From Planctobacterium sp965279005 (GTDB taxonomy: Bacteria > Pseudomonadota > Gammaproteobacteria > Enterobacterales > Alteromonadaceae): 64,000 bases of DNA. Both the position numbers and the translations under genes were made by a program. The number at the start of each line of letters is the position of its first letter. The stretch's first letter is position 1. Below the pieces are notes generated by a model that had not been told where the DNA came from, did not search any database, and worked only from the letters and a program-made list of their open reading frames with translations. The stretch lies in contig CBDIHK010000024.1 in assembly GCA_965279005.1 (NCBI GenBank), positions 1 to 64,000 of the forward strand, in the 5' to 3' direction. Positions 16,285 to 25,632 of this stretch are shown in pieces.

Positions 16285-17147
16285 TTGATGGAATAAAAGC
16301 ACAGGCTTATTGGCGCTTGATGCGCGCTGATAAGCCAATTGGTACTTACCTTCTGCTATGGCCGACCCTTTGGGGGTTGTGGCTAGCTTCAGAAGGTGTT
16401 CCATCTGTACACATATTACTGGTTTTTGTATTTGGCGTGGTATTGATGCGCGCTGCAGGCTGCGTGATAAACGACTTTGCCGATAGGCATTTTGATGGCC
16501 AAGTGGAACGTACCAAGCAAAGACCATTGGTGACCGGGGAAGTGAGCGCAAAGGAAGCGCTTGTCTTATTTACCTGCTTGGTATTGGCAGCGTTTGCCCT
16601 GGTACTGACCTTGGACTGGCGCACCATTGCATTGTCATTCGTTGGCCTGGCATTAGCGGCGAGCTATCCGTTTATGAAGCGTTATACTTATTTGCCCCAG
16701 TTTGTGTTGGGCGCCGCATTTAGTTGGGGTATCGTTATGGCGTTTATGGCTATCCAAGGCTCAATACCTTGGTGGGGCTGGGCTTTGTATTTGGCCAACC
16801 TTTGCTGGACTGTTGCCTACGATACCCTCTATGCCATGGTGGATAGGGATGACGATATTGGCGCCGGAATCAAATCCAGTGCATTGCTTTTCGGCAGGTA
16901 CGACATCCTAGCGGTATTCTTGTTACAACTGGCTACCTTGGCATTGTTGTACTGGATCTATACTGCCCTGGACTTGGGTTGGTTTGCTATGGCTTCTTTG
17001 GTGTTGGTATCACTGTTATTTGCCCTGCAACATCGAATGATCCGCGGGCGCAACCGGGAGGCTTATTTCAAAGCGTTCCTGCACAATAATTACGTTGGTT
17101 TGGTGGTGGCGCTAGGGCTAGTGTTGGACTTTGCTATCCCGCTTTAG
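16281..17147 (+). CDS. ubiA: 4-hydroxybenzoate octaprenyltransferase
   Basis: A 288-residue integral membrane prenyltransferase that joins the polyprenyl tail to 4-hydroxybenzoate. The two aspartate-rich motifs are present: INDFADRHFDGQVERTKQRP near 75-95 and DTLYAMVDRDDDIGAGIKS near 180-198, among about eight membrane spans. The start is GTG at 16281 overlapping the ubiC stop. It converges with plsB after 15 bases. Confidence 0.95.
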   Translation: MIDGIKAQAYWRLMRADKPIGTYLLLWPTLWGLWLASEGVPSVHILLVFVFGVVLMRAAGCVINDFADRHFDGQVERTKQRPLVTGEVSAKEALVLFTCLVLAAFALVLTLDWRTIALSFVGLALAASYPFMKRYTYLPQFVLGAAFSWGIVMAFMAIQGSIPWWGWALYLANLCWTVAYDTLYAMVDRDDDIGAGIKSSALLFGRYDILAVFLLQLATLALLYWIYTALDLGWFAMASLVLVSLLFALQHRMIRGRNREAYFKAFLHNNYVGLVVALGLVLDFAIPL

Positions 17148-17162
17148 CCAGCCCTTCTCGAT

Positions 17163-19601
17163 TTAGTCTATCTGTTGCAGCCGCCTCGCAAACTCTGGTG
17201 CCACTAAAGATAGTATCTGTTGTTGCAGGGCACGGCTGCGTTGGGAATGCTTTAACAAACCATCTTCAGTTTCACTCAGTAAATCGTTTTCTTTTAAAGC
17301 CGCTATAAAGGTGGCTAGTACATTTTTATCATAAAATTCCGGCGCACTAATACCATGCAAGGACGACATGCGTTCGGCGACTTGGCGGCTGCGTTTTTCT
17401 AGCACCGACCTAGATACAGTGTCCAGGTGCTCCAATTGGCTCAGTACCAGCGCATAACGCTGTAATGTCTCCTGCACAATGGTGCGCAGTATCCAGAGGG
17501 TGTAAAAGGCTTTGTCAGAAGGATCGGCTGGCCGCAGCTCTGTTTCTTTTTCATGTATTAGACCCATAGCCAGCATCGCGTCCAATACTTGTTCCACGTA
17601 TTTTTTGCACTCTTGTGGCGACAAATAGATAAATAGTTCCTTTTGCAGCAATGGGTATAAGTCAGCGACCAAAGTTTCTAACCCATCCCGGTCATAGCGT
17701 TGCCGGCCAGTTAACAAAGCGGCAATCAAAGCAGGGATGGCAAACATGTGTAGGACATTATTGCGGTAATAGGTCAATATGATGGCATTGCTGCGCTCTA
17801 TTGAGATAATCTCGCCGAAACTGTCTTCGCTGACATTTAGCTTACCCAGTTTTAACGTGCTATCCAGCAAGGTTTCAGCGTCCGCATCCGGTACACTGCT
17901 GAGGTTGCTAAATGGGGCTTGCCGCAATAACCCGAGGCAATGGCCCATCACTGACAGTAGCTCCCCTTTGCCCATGGCACGCTTTTCCGCTGCCAATAAA
18001 CACATGGATACCAATGCGGTGCCGCTGACAGTTGCTGCCTGGTTGATGCGCTGTAGGATTTCTGTGCCCAATTCATTGACTGTGGGTGTCAGCCAAGAGG
18101 GCTTCTTATCCTCTGCGGAGGTATAGTCATGGCGCCAATGGGGCACTTTTTGGTCAAGGTAATGGTTAAGTTGTATAGGTTCACCAAAACTAAGGAAACC
18201 ATAGCCATAGTTTTTCAGCTTGCGGATTGCAGAAAAAATACCGAAAAACGACTCTTTGGTTTTATTTTTGCCTTTTAGTTCACCCAGGTAGCTTTTCACT
18301 TCCATGACGTTTTCATAGCCAATGTATACCGGAACTAGGCTGACTGGACGTTTGACGCCTTTCATCACCGCCTGCATGGTCATGGCTAGCATGCCAGTTT
18401 TGGCAGGCAACAAGCGGCCCGTGCGGCTGCGGCCGCCTTCGGCATAAAACTTAACCGAATAACCTCGGTTGAACAGTTGTTCAAGGTATTCGCGGAATAC
18501 CGCAGTATAGAGCTTATTGCCTGCGAATGAGCGGCGGATAAAAAATGCACCGCCACGACGGAATACACCGCCAATAGGCCAAAAGTTTAGGTTTATGCCA
18601 GCAGCAATGTGGGGTGTCACTAAACCTTCGTGGTATATCACATAGGTTAGCAGTAGGTAGTCCATGTGGCTGCGGTGGCAGGGGACGTAAACAATTTCGT
18701 GTCCGTTTTGCGCAAGGTCACGTACTTTGTCTGCATTTTTAACCACTATACCGTTATAAATCTTGTTCCAAACACGGCCTAAAATCCTGTCCCCAAAGCG
18801 GATAACCCCATCGCGGTAGTCTGCCGCAATTTCGTCAATGTACTTCAGGGCGTTGGCTTTTGCCTTGCTGTAGTCCTGGGATTTGGATTGCGCTTCATCT
18901 TGTATGGCCTGTTTGACACTTTTTGAGCCCAATACGGCATTAAAAAGCTGTTGCCGTACCATCAATGCTGGACCGGTCATGGACTGCTGGCGGCGGAAAA
19001 AGTGGGTGCGTGCCAGCCGGATCAGCTTGTGTGCTATTTCCGAATCGGTACCGCGGGTCGTGGCCATCACCCGGGAAGAGACCGCCCGGCTGTAACAAAC
19101 AAAATTATCCCTACCCAAGAACAAAACGATGAAGAACTTCCTAAGCCAACTGGGCGAGGCTTTGTCTGCAAGAAGGTCAGTGATGCTTTGTGAGGCTTTT
19201 CCTGGGGCTCGGCCCCAAAATATTGAAACGGGAACGATTTGCAGGTCAATTTCTTTGTCTTCGCGATGCAAATGGAACAGTTGGGTAAAGACTTCGCTGA
19301 TATCTGTGTGTTTATTCTTCTTAGTAAACAGCGATTCTGGCTCTTCTAAAAACAGGCATTGGCTCAGCTTGTGGCCGTTTACCACTAAGTCTTTGTTTGG
19401 ACTTGGCAAGCCAAGTGACTTTGTGGAAATATCGAGTGCAATTTGGTCAGTAACCGAGTTGGTGCGCAATAAATAGACGATTGGTTTGTTTTTATCTATA
19501 CCTAGCTCACCCTCGATATCGCTCGGGATAGCACTTGTGTTGACCAACCATTTTGTTGGTAACTTAATGAAATATAAGAATAATTTGTGAAACCAAGCCA
19601 T
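17163..19601 (-). CDS. plsB: Glycerol-3-phosphate 1-O-acyltransferase
   Basis: An 812-residue inner-membrane enzyme that acylates sn-glycerol-3-phosphate at position 1 to begin phospholipid synthesis. The acyltransferase block has HRSHMDY (His309, Asp314; the HX4D catalytic pair), GGVFRRGGAFFIRRSF, FYAEGGRSRTGRLLPAKTG and PVYIGYENVMEVKSY. Length fits the family. ATG 19601. The order ubiC-ubiA/plsB/lexA is shared with Shewanella- and Vibrio-like genomes. Confidence 0.96.
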   Translation of the reverse strand: MAWFHKLFLYFIKLPTKWLVNTSAIPSDIEGELGIDKNKPIVYLLRTNSVTDQIALDISTKSLGLPSPNKDLVVNGHKLSQCLFLEEPESLFTKKNKHTDISEVFTQLFHLHREDKEIDLQIVPVSIFWGRAPGKASQSITDLLADKASPSWLRKFFIVLFLGRDNFVCYSRAVSSRVMATTRGTDSEIAHKLIRLARTHFFRRQQSMTGPALMVRQQLFNAVLGSKSVKQAIQDEAQSKSQDYSKAKANALKYIDEIAADYRDGVIRFGDRILGRVWNKIYNGIVVKNADKVRDLAQNGHEIVYVPCHRSHMDYLLLTYVIYHEGLVTPHIAAGINLNFWPIGGVFRRGGAFFIRRSFAGNKLYTAVFREYLEQLFNRGYSVKFYAEGGRSRTGRLLPAKTGMLAMTMQAVMKGVKRPVSLVPVYIGYENVMEVKSYLGELKGKNKTKESFFGIFSAIRKLKNYGYGFLSFGEPIQLNHYLDQKVPHWRHDYTSAEDKKPSWLTPTVNELGTEILQRINQAATVSGTALVSMCLLAAEKRAMGKGELLSVMGHCLGLLRQAPFSNLSSVPDADAETLLDSTLKLGKLNVSEDSFGEIISIERSNAIILTYYRNNVLHMFAIPALIAALLTGRQRYDRDGLETLVADLYPLLQKELFIYLSPQECKKYVEQVLDAMLAMGLIHEKETELRPADPSDKAFYTLWILRTIVQETLQRYALVLSQLEHLDTVSRSVLEKRSRQVAERMSSLHGISAPEFYDKNVLATFIAALKENDLLSETEDGLLKHSQRSRALQQQILSLVAPEFARRLQQID

Positions 19602-20068
19602 AAATTATCAGTTCCTGGAAATTTGGGCAGGCATTCTAGAGCCTGTTTGTCTCTGTTTATAATTTATGTTGAGTGATAAAAACGCCTTAGGCAAGGCGAA
19701 TAATTGAAGGCATAGTGGCTCTGCGTCAAGATTATTCAACGCAACATAAGGCGATTTTAGCCTCAACCCTTCGGGCAGTGGCTCTTTTTCAGCCATACTG
19801 TTCACTAATTCGCTTATTTTTATCCACTAAACCGCACTAGCGGGCGATTCTTTGGCTGAAAAATTGCCGACTGCATAATTTATAAGCAAAGATTAACAAG
19901 CTCTGGCACGCACTTATAAATTTAGTCCTCTTACCTGTTGCTGCAAGCGATATTAGGTGAACAGCACAATATTTTCTTTGGATCGAACTTTAGTTACCTA
20001 TACTAGGCCAGTAAGCACCTGCTTTTTTATTGGAAAATTTGAAATTAGAGTTTGTGTTTATCCACAGC
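19602..20068. other. Intergenic region between plsB and lexA
   Basis: About 470 bases with no convincing gene. It is divergent, so it should hold the plsB promoter (leftward) and the lexA promoter (rightward). The part at 19683-19790 folds into a run of small hairpins and is listed separately; the rest is A+T-rich with no motif I can name. A 65-codon minus-strand frame (19608-19805) crosses the hairpin zone and has no recognisable family. Confidence 0.6.
19683..19790. repeat. Hairpin-rich element, possibly a dispersed repeat or structured RNA
   Basis: Short stems follow one another: CGCCTT/AAGGCG (19683-19698), TGCGT/ACGCA (19722-19743), AGGC/GCCT (19749-19763) and CCC/GGG (19767-19775). The 9-mer AGTGGCTCT occurs twice, at 19714 and 19777. 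Such composition is typical of small non-coding intergenic repeats, but only one copy is in the window, so repeat status cannot be shown here. Confidence 0.3.
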
Positions 20069-20105
20069 CTGTATATACTGACAGTTAAACTGTATAGAAA
20101 AACAG
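20069..20105 (+). promoter_or_regulatory. Tandem LexA (SOS) boxes
   Basis: Two CTG-N10-CAG operators are present: CTG-TATATACTGA-CAG at 20069-20084 and CTG-TATAGAAAAA-CAG at 20090-20105. They are 21 bases apart, the arrangement of the E. coli lexA promoter. The second ends 8 bases before the lexA ATG, so LexA binding would block its own transcription. Confidence 0.92.
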
Positions 20106-20112
20106 GCTGTTT

Positions 20113-20736
20113 ATGCGTCCATTAACCCTTCGCCAAGAACAGGTGCTAAACCTGATAAAAGAGACGATATCTGATACGGGAATGCCACCCACCCGGGCAG
20201 AGATTGCCAAGCAACTCGGATTTAAATCTGCCAATGCTGCCGAAGAACATTTAAAAGCGTTGGCGCGCAAAGGCGTGATAGAAATTTTGGCCGGAACATC
20301 GCGTGGCATCAGGTTGAACACGCCGTTAGATGATACACCGGAAGAGGTCGGTTTGCCTTTGGTTGGCCGTGTCGCTGCAGGTGAACCCATTTTAGCCCAA
20401 CAACATATAGAGTCCCATTACCAGGTAGATCCTTTGATGTTCCAACCGGCTGCCGATTTTTTACTCAGGGTAGAGGGCATGAGTATGAAGGACATTGGGA
20501 TCCTGGACGGTGATCTACTGGCTGTGCATCGTACCAACCAAGTGCGCAATGGACAGGTAGTGGTCGCCCGTGTGGAAGAGGATGTGACGGTTAAGCGCTT
20601 TGAAAAAAATGGTGACCAGGTTCTGTTGCATGCAGAAAACCAGGATTTTTCACCCATTAAAGTGGACTTGGCGAGCCAGCCGCTCAATATTGAAGGTATT
20701 GCAGTCGGTATTATCCGCAACAACGCCTGGATGTAG
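20113..20736 (+). CDS. lexA: LexA SOS-response repressor
   Basis: A 207-residue repressor. The N-terminal winged helix (1-70) has TRAEIAKQLGFKSANAAEEHLKAL as its recognition region. The self-cleavage site is Ala89-Gly90 in RVAAGEP, with catalytic Ser124 (EGMSM) and Lys161 (VTVKRF). RecA-stimulated autoproteolysis releases the SOS genes. Two SOS boxes lie directly upstream. The common downstream partner sulA (or dinF, as in E. coli) is absent here; a DinF-type gene occurs at 30.8 kb without an SOS box. Confidence 0.97.
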   Translation: MRPLTLRQEQVLNLIKETISDTGMPPTRAEIAKQLGFKSANAAEEHLKALARKGVIEILAGTSRGIRLNTPLDDTPEEVGLPLVGRVAAGEPILAQQHIESHYQVDPLMFQPAADFLLRVEGMSMKDIGILDGDLLAVHRTNQVRNGQVVVARVEEDVTVKRFEKNGDQVLLHAENQDFSPIKVDLASQPLNIEGIAVGIIRNNAWM

Positions 20737-21412
20737 CTACACACTACAAACCGTATTGGTTAGCCTTCAAAAGTTAGCCCCCTTTGCCTTCCATGTCCGT
20801 ACCATGGCTATCTTTTTCTAACCGCCGTAACGCATCCTTGCCATAATTCGGGAAACGATTTTAGTTGTTTGCCACAACAACTTTAGTTTTTGTGCAAATT
20901 CTTCCTAGTTTTGTAATAGCAGCTACCGCTTTGTTACCTGCCTCCACTTCGTCTTATCGCTCTATTTCGAGCAACAGCAAATATTTGATGGAACCCGCAT
21001 GGCTAAACGGATGCTTACATATTATTAGAAAAATCCCTTGCAACATGAGATGAAGCGTTATTTTATACTTCGCTAATGATCGGCCTATTCGAATAAAACA
21101 ACAGCCCAAGGTTGATAGGTGGAAAAATTCATCAAAAAAATGCCTTTTACATCAGAAAAATCACCTTGATTTCCTTTCTTTTTCCAAAAATCCGGCTATT
21201 TTTGTCAACAAGAGATAACAAAAACCTACAGTTTGTAAGGAAAAACTTGCTATAAAACTGTAAAAATTGTTTACTTGTGCCGCAGGTTTTTACATAGTTA
21301 TAACAATAACATAGCACTCCCTTAACAACCCGTTTAGGCAACCGCATTCAATAGCAACAGGCTATAACCGGTTAATACGGCATGTTGGCTATTAAAATGG
21401 AGGATCAAATCA
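20737..21412. other. Long A+T-rich intergenic region between lexA and the oxidase operon
   Basis: About 676 bases without a recognisable gene; two short frames (20865-21053 plus, 21147-21347 minus) lack family likeness and ribosome sites. A hairpin (AGTTGTT 20863-20869 with AACAACT 20876-20882, then TTAGTTTTTG) could end the lexA transcript. The A+T-rich half from about 21120 should contain the promoter of the cytochrome oxidase operon; I cannot single out its -35 and -10 boxes with confidence. Confidence 0.55.
20863..20892 (+). terminator. Possible lexA terminator hairpin
   Basis: A 7-bp stem, AGTTGTT/AACAACT, with a six-base loop is followed by TTAGTTTTTG. The stem is A+T-rich and it lies 127 bases past the lexA stop, so this is a tentative call. 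Confidence 0.3.
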
Positions 21413-22567
21413 GTGCGAAAACTAACTAAAATACTCAATGCACTGGCGCTTTTGGTGCTGGCATTGCCTCTTAGTGCTGCTAACGACAGCCACCCAGATG
21501 CCTACCAGCTCAACCTGACTAAAGGCGTCACCGATATAAGCAACCAGGTTTACGACTTGCACATGACAATCTTCATTATCTGTGTAGTCATCGGTGTTTT
21601 GGTGTTTGGCGTTATGCTCTGGTCAACTATATTCCACAGGAAATCGCGTGGTGTTAAACCGGCGACTTTCCATGAGAGTGTCAAAGTTGAAATTGCCTGG
21701 ACAGTGGTGCCATTCCTAATTTTGATTTTCATGGCGATACCAGCTGCTAAGACGCTGATAGCGATGGAAGATACCAGTGCGCCAGATTTAACTGTGTTAG
21801 TCACCGGCTCGCAATGGAAGTGGCACTACAAGTATATGGATAATGATGTTGAGTTCTTCTCCATCATGGCTACCCAACAAGAGCAAATCCAAAACAAATT
21901 CGAAAAGAATGAAAACTACCTGTTAGAAGTTGACCGCCCATTAGTTATCCCCACCGGTCAGAAAGTGCGTTTTTTGATCACTTCAGATGATGTAATCCAT
22001 TCGTGGTGGGTGCCGGATTTTGCTGTTAAGAAAGATGCCAATCCAGGATTTATCAACGAAGCATGGACTCGGGTCAACGAGCCGGGCATCTACCGGGGCC
22101 AATGTGCTGAACTTTGCGGAAAAGACCATGGCTTTATGCCAGTTGTGGTCGTTGCTAAGGAGCCAGCGGAATACGCGGCCTGGGTTGCCGAGCAAGAAGA
22201 GATGGCGCGTATAGCCAAAGAAGAAGAACAGCGGTTGCTTGCCATGAATATGGATATGGCTGAGCTGATGGAAGTGGGTGAACGTGTGCATTTAACTGTT
22301 TGCGCTGCTTGTCATATGCCTAACGGTGAAGGCTTGCCAGGCGTATTCCCAGCGATAAAAGGCAGCGACATAGCATTGAATGACATGCAAAAACATATCG
22401 ATGTCGTGGTCAACGGCGTCTCAGGGACTGCGATGCAGTCATTTTCCAAGCAACTTTCACTTAAAGAATTGGCCTCCGTCATCACTTACCAGCGTAACGC
22501 TTGGGGTAACAACACTGGCGAAACCGTCCAGGCAAAAGACGTCAACGCTGTGATCAACGGAAACTAG
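21413..22567 (+). CDS. coxB: Cytochrome c oxidase subunit II with fused cytochrome c domain
   Basis: A 384-residue CuA subunit. A signal peptide (1-23) and two membrane spans (about 50-72 and 92-114) precede the periplasmic cupredoxin domain. The CuA ligands are visible: His196 (VIHSWW), Cys231, Cys235 and His239 (CAELCGKDH) and Met242. A C-terminal c-type heme domain follows, with CAACH at 297-301 and a later Met. The fusion indicates a caa3-type oxidase that takes electrons through its own cytochrome c. The start is GTG 21413, 9 bases after GGAGG. It is the first gene of an operon reaching to about 29.66 kb. Confidence 0.96.
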   Translation: MRKLTKILNALALLVLALPLSAANDSHPDAYQLNLTKGVTDISNQVYDLHMTIFIICVVIGVLVFGVMLWSTIFHRKSRGVKPATFHESVKVEIAWTVVPFLILIFMAIPAAKTLIAMEDTSAPDLTVLVTGSQWKWHYKYMDNDVEFFSIMATQQEQIQNKFEKNENYLLEVDRPLVIPTGQKVRFLITSDDVIHSWWVPDFAVKKDANPGFINEAWTRVNEPGIYRGQCAELCGKDHGFMPVVVVAKEPAEYAAWVAEQEEMARIAKEEEQRLLAMNMDMAELMEVGERVHLTVCAACHMPNGEGLPGVFPAIKGSDIALNDMQKHIDVVVNGVSGTAMQSFSKQLSLKELASVITYQRNAWGNNTGETVQAKDVNAVINGN

Positions 22568-22578
22568 GAGTCGGATAG

Positions 22579-24171
22579 ATGAGTACTGTAATCGAAGAAA
22601 CCCACCACGACGACCATCATCACGACCACAAACCCGCTGGTTTGAAACGCTGGTTGTACACAACGAGCCACAAAGACATAGGTACCCTTTACCTATGGTT
22701 CGCTTTTATCATGTTTTTAGTGGGCGGCGCCATGGCCATGGTGATCCGCGCAGAATTGTTCCAACCGGGATTGCAACTGGTAGATCCTGACTTTTTTAAC
22801 CAAATGACCACTGTCCATGGTTTGATTATGGTGTTTGGTGCAGTTATGCCTGCCTTCACCGGCCTTGCCAACTGGATGGTGCCGTTAATGATTGGCGCGC
22901 CAGACATGGCCTTGCCTAGGATGAATAACTGGAGTTTCTGGATCCTGCCATTCGCCTTTGCAATCCTAATTGGTTCACTGTTTATGGAAGGTGGCGGCCC
23001 TAACTTTGGCTGGACTTTCTATGCGCCTTTGTCCACTACTTATAGTAATGACTCTACGGCGCTATTTGTGTTCTCTGTGCATATTATGGGTATCAGCTCG
23101 ATCATGGGCGCAATCAACGTAATAGTGACTATCCTCAATATGCGCGCACCAGGAATGACCCTGATGAAAATGCCGCTTTTTGTCTGGACGTGGTTGATTA
23201 CGGCGTTCCTGCTAATTGCCGTAATGCCGGTGCTAGCCGGTGCCGTTACCATGGTATTGACCGATAAATTCTTTGGCACCAGCTTCTTTGATGCGGCTGG
23301 CGGAGGGGATCCGGTATTGTTCCAGCATATATTCTGGTTCTTTGGGCACCCGGAAGTGTATATCATGATATTGCCAGCGTTTGGTATTATCTCTCAGATC
23401 GTACCCACCTTTTCGCGCAAAAAGCTGTTTGGCTATGCCTCAATGGTCTATGCCACGGCATCCATAGCCCTGCTTTCATTTGTAGTTTGGGCACACCATA
23501 TGTTCACCACCGGCATGCCCTTGTATGCCGAAATGTTCTTTATGATTGCCACCATGTTGATATCGGTACCCACCGGGGTAAAAGTGTTCAACTGGGTTGC
23601 CACTATGTGGCGCGGTGCCATTAGCTTTGAAATGCCGATGATGTTTGCCTTGGCATTTATTGTATTGTTCACAATCGGTGGCTTCTCAGGCTTGATGCTG
23701 GCAATTACTCCTGTGGACTTCCAGTACCACGATACTTATTTCGTGGTTGCCCACTTCCATTATGTATTGGTAACCGGCGCTGTTTTCTCCATCATGGCAG
23801 CAGCCTACTATTGGCTGCCAAAATGGACCGGAAAAATGTATGACACTACCTTGGCGCAATGGCATTTCTGGTGCTCGCTTATTTCGGTGAATGTCTTGTT
23901 CTTCCCTATGCACTTTGTTGGCTTGGCCGGCATGCCGCGCAGGATCCCGGATTACGCCTTGCAGTTCGCTGATTTTAATAAATGGATCAGCCTTGGTGGC
24001 TTCGCCTTCGGACTGTCTCAGCTAATCTTCCTTGCCTTGTTGATTAAGGCGTGTAGAAAGCAAGGTGAGCCGGTATCGGCCCAAGTATGGGACGGCGCGG
24101 AAGGCTTGGAGTGGGAAGTGCCATCACCAGCCCCTTACCACACCTTTGAAACGCCGCCAGTGGTGAAATAA
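22579..24171 (+). CDS. coxA: Cytochrome c oxidase subunit I
   Basis: A 530-residue heme-copper subunit with 12 membrane spans that binds heme a, heme a3 and CuB and reduces O2 while pumping protons. Conserved signatures include TTVHGLIMVFGAVMPAF, the CuB loop WFFGHPEVYIMILPAFG (the cross-linked His and Tyr), WAHHMFTTGM and YFVVAHFHYVL (heme ligands). The His-rich N-terminus (EETHHDDHHHDH) is common in proteobacterial CoxA. It follows coxB by 11 bases. Confidence 0.97.
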   Translation: MSTVIEETHHDDHHHDHKPAGLKRWLYTTSHKDIGTLYLWFAFIMFLVGGAMAMVIRAELFQPGLQLVDPDFFNQMTTVHGLIMVFGAVMPAFTGLANWMVPLMIGAPDMALPRMNNWSFWILPFAFAILIGSLFMEGGGPNFGWTFYAPLSTTYSNDSTALFVFSVHIMGISSIMGAINVIVTILNMRAPGMTLMKMPLFVWTWLITAFLLIAVMPVLAGAVTMVLTDKFFGTSFFDAAGGGDPVLFQHIFWFFGHPEVYIMILPAFGIISQIVPTFSRKKLFGYASMVYATASIALLSFVVWAHHMFTTGMPLYAEMFFMIATMLISVPTGVKVFNWVATMWRGAISFEMPMMFALAFIVLFTIGGFSGLMLAITPVDFQYHDTYFVVAHFHYVLVTGAVFSIMAAAYYWLPKWTGKMYDTTLAQWHFWCSLISVNVLFFPMHFVGLAGMPRRIPDYALQFADFNKWISLGGFAFGLSQLIFLALLIKACRKQGEPVSAQVWDGAEGLEWEVPSPAPYHTFETPPVVK

Positions 24172-24174
24172 GCC

Positions 24175-24735
24175 ATGCAGCAACCCCAGAGCGATAAAAT
24201 CCGGACGTCTGTTACCAAGCTAGTCTGTGTGGTGATTGGTATGTTCGGGTTTGGTTTTGCCTTAGTGCCGCTATACGAGGTGTTTTGTGAAGTCACCGGT
24301 ATCAATGGCAAAACCAGCGATGTAGCGGCCACTTATGAAGGGGTGATTGTCGATAAAGAGCGTTGGGTGACGGTGGAGTTTATCACCCGCACAAATTCAG
24401 GCATGCCGTGGAAGTTTGAAAGCCAAACCCAGCGGATCAGGGTGAACCCAGGTGAGATGCACCAAGTGGACTTTTTCGCCCACAACACTGCAAACCGGGA
24501 TATTGTTGGCCAAGCGGTGCCATCGGTGTCACCTGGTACGGCAGCCATTTATATCAATAAAACCGAATGTTTTTGCTTTAACCAGCAACCCTTGAAAGCC
24601 GGTGAACAGGTGGTAATGCCAATGCGGTTTTACGTCGATCCTGAATTACCAGAAAACATAAGTTTCTTTACGTTGCAATACACCTTGTATGACGTAACGG
24701 AACAAGCACAAGAAATTGCCTACAACCAAGGGTAA
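24175..24735 (+). CDS. ctaG: Cytochrome c oxidase assembly protein Cox11/CtaG
   Basis: A 186-residue copper chaperone that delivers copper to the CuB site of subunit I. One N-terminal membrane span (about 18-36) anchors a periplasmic immunoglobulin-like domain carrying the copper-binding ECFCFNQQPLKAGE motif. It begins 3 bases after the coxA stop. Confidence 0.95.
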   Translation: MQQPQSDKIRTSVTKLVCVVIGMFGFGFALVPLYEVFCEVTGINGKTSDVAATYEGVIVDKERWVTVEFITRTNSGMPWKFESQTQRIRVNPGEMHQVDFFAHNTANRDIVGQAVPSVSPGTAAIYINKTECFCFNQQPLKAGEQVVMPMRFYVDPELPENISFFTLQYTLYDVTEQAQEIAYNQG

Positions 24736-24749
24736 AAATGGAGAACAAT

Positions 24750-25628
24750 ATGAGCCAACAACACGAAAAATATTATGTCCCCGAACAAAGCCCTTGGCCG
24801 TTTGTAGGGGCGGTTGCGCTGTTCCTGATTGCAGTAGGTGCGGGTAACTTTGTTATCGAATTAAACGGCGGTGCTGAGCGCTTCGGTGGCACCACACTGT
24901 TAGCGGGCCTGGCCATATTGTTATACATGGTTACCAGCTGGTTTCGGGATCAAATCAACGAATCCATGGGCGGGCTATACAGTGCCCAGTTAGGCCGTTC
25001 CTACCGTCAAGGCATGATGTGGTTCATTTTTTCCGAAGTCATGTTCTTTGCTGCTTTCTTTGGCGCTTTATTCTACGCCCGTTTTATTGCTGTTCCTTGG
25101 TTGGGTGGCGCATCCAATAATGCTATGACGTTTGCAGTACTATGGCCTGAATTCCAAGCCACCTGGCCACTGTTAAAAACACCTGGCGGAACTGAAACTA
25201 CTGCAATGGGGTGGCTTGGCCTTCCTTTGTACAACACCATTATCCTAGTTGCGTCGTCTATTACCTGCCACTTTGCCCATGTGGCGCTTGAGGACGGCCA
25301 ACGCGGCAAGCTAAAAGCCTGGTTGGGTATTACCATCATTTTGGGTCTTATCTTCCTATACCTACAGGGTTGGGAGTATGTTTACGCCTACACCCAAATG
25401 GGACTTAAGTTAGACTCGGGTATTTACGGTAATACCTTCTTCATGCTAACCGGCTTCCACGGCCTGCATGTGACCTTGGGCACCATCATGTTAATAGTGA
25501 TGTTTTTTAGGGTACTAAAAGGGCACTTTGATAAAGATAACCAATTTGCCTTCCAGGCGACCAGTTGGTACTGGCACTTTGTTGATGCGGTTTGGCTGAT
25601 GCTATTTGTTATTGTGTATATGTTATAG
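24750..25628 (+). CDS. coxC: Cytochrome c oxidase subunit III
   Basis: About 292 residues with seven membrane spans. Family landmarks are YYVPEQSPWPF at the start, GMMWFIFSEVMFFAAFFGALFY, and GFHGLHVTLGTIML with a terminal TSWYWHFVDAVWLMLF. ATG 24750 is chosen because GGAG stands six bases before it and the product then starts like other subunit III proteins; an in-frame ATG four codons earlier (24738) is also possible. Confidence 0.96.
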   Translation: MSQQHEKYYVPEQSPWPFVGAVALFLIAVGAGNFVIELNGGAERFGGTTLLAGLAILLYMVTSWFRDQINESMGGLYSAQLGRSYRQGMMWFIFSEVMFFAAFFGALFYARFIAVPWLGGASNNAMTFAVLWPEFQATWPLLKTPGGTETTAMGWLGLPLYNTIILVASSITCHFAHVALEDGQRGKLKAWLGITIILGLIFLYLQGWEYVYAYTQMGLKLDSGIYGNTFFMLTGFHGLHVTLGTIMLIVMFFRVLKGHFDKDNQFAFQATSWYWHFVDAVWLMLFVIVYML

Positions 25629-25632
25629 CGGC

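Noticed and set aside
19608..19805. 65-codon minus-strand frame ending 6 bases before plsB
   Set aside because: Most of it runs through the hairpin-rich element; GTG start and no family likeness. A leader peptide role cannot be excluded.
20865..21347. Two short frames in the lexA-coxB gap
   Set aside because: No ribosome sites, no SulA likeness, A+T-rich composition typical of non-coding DNA.
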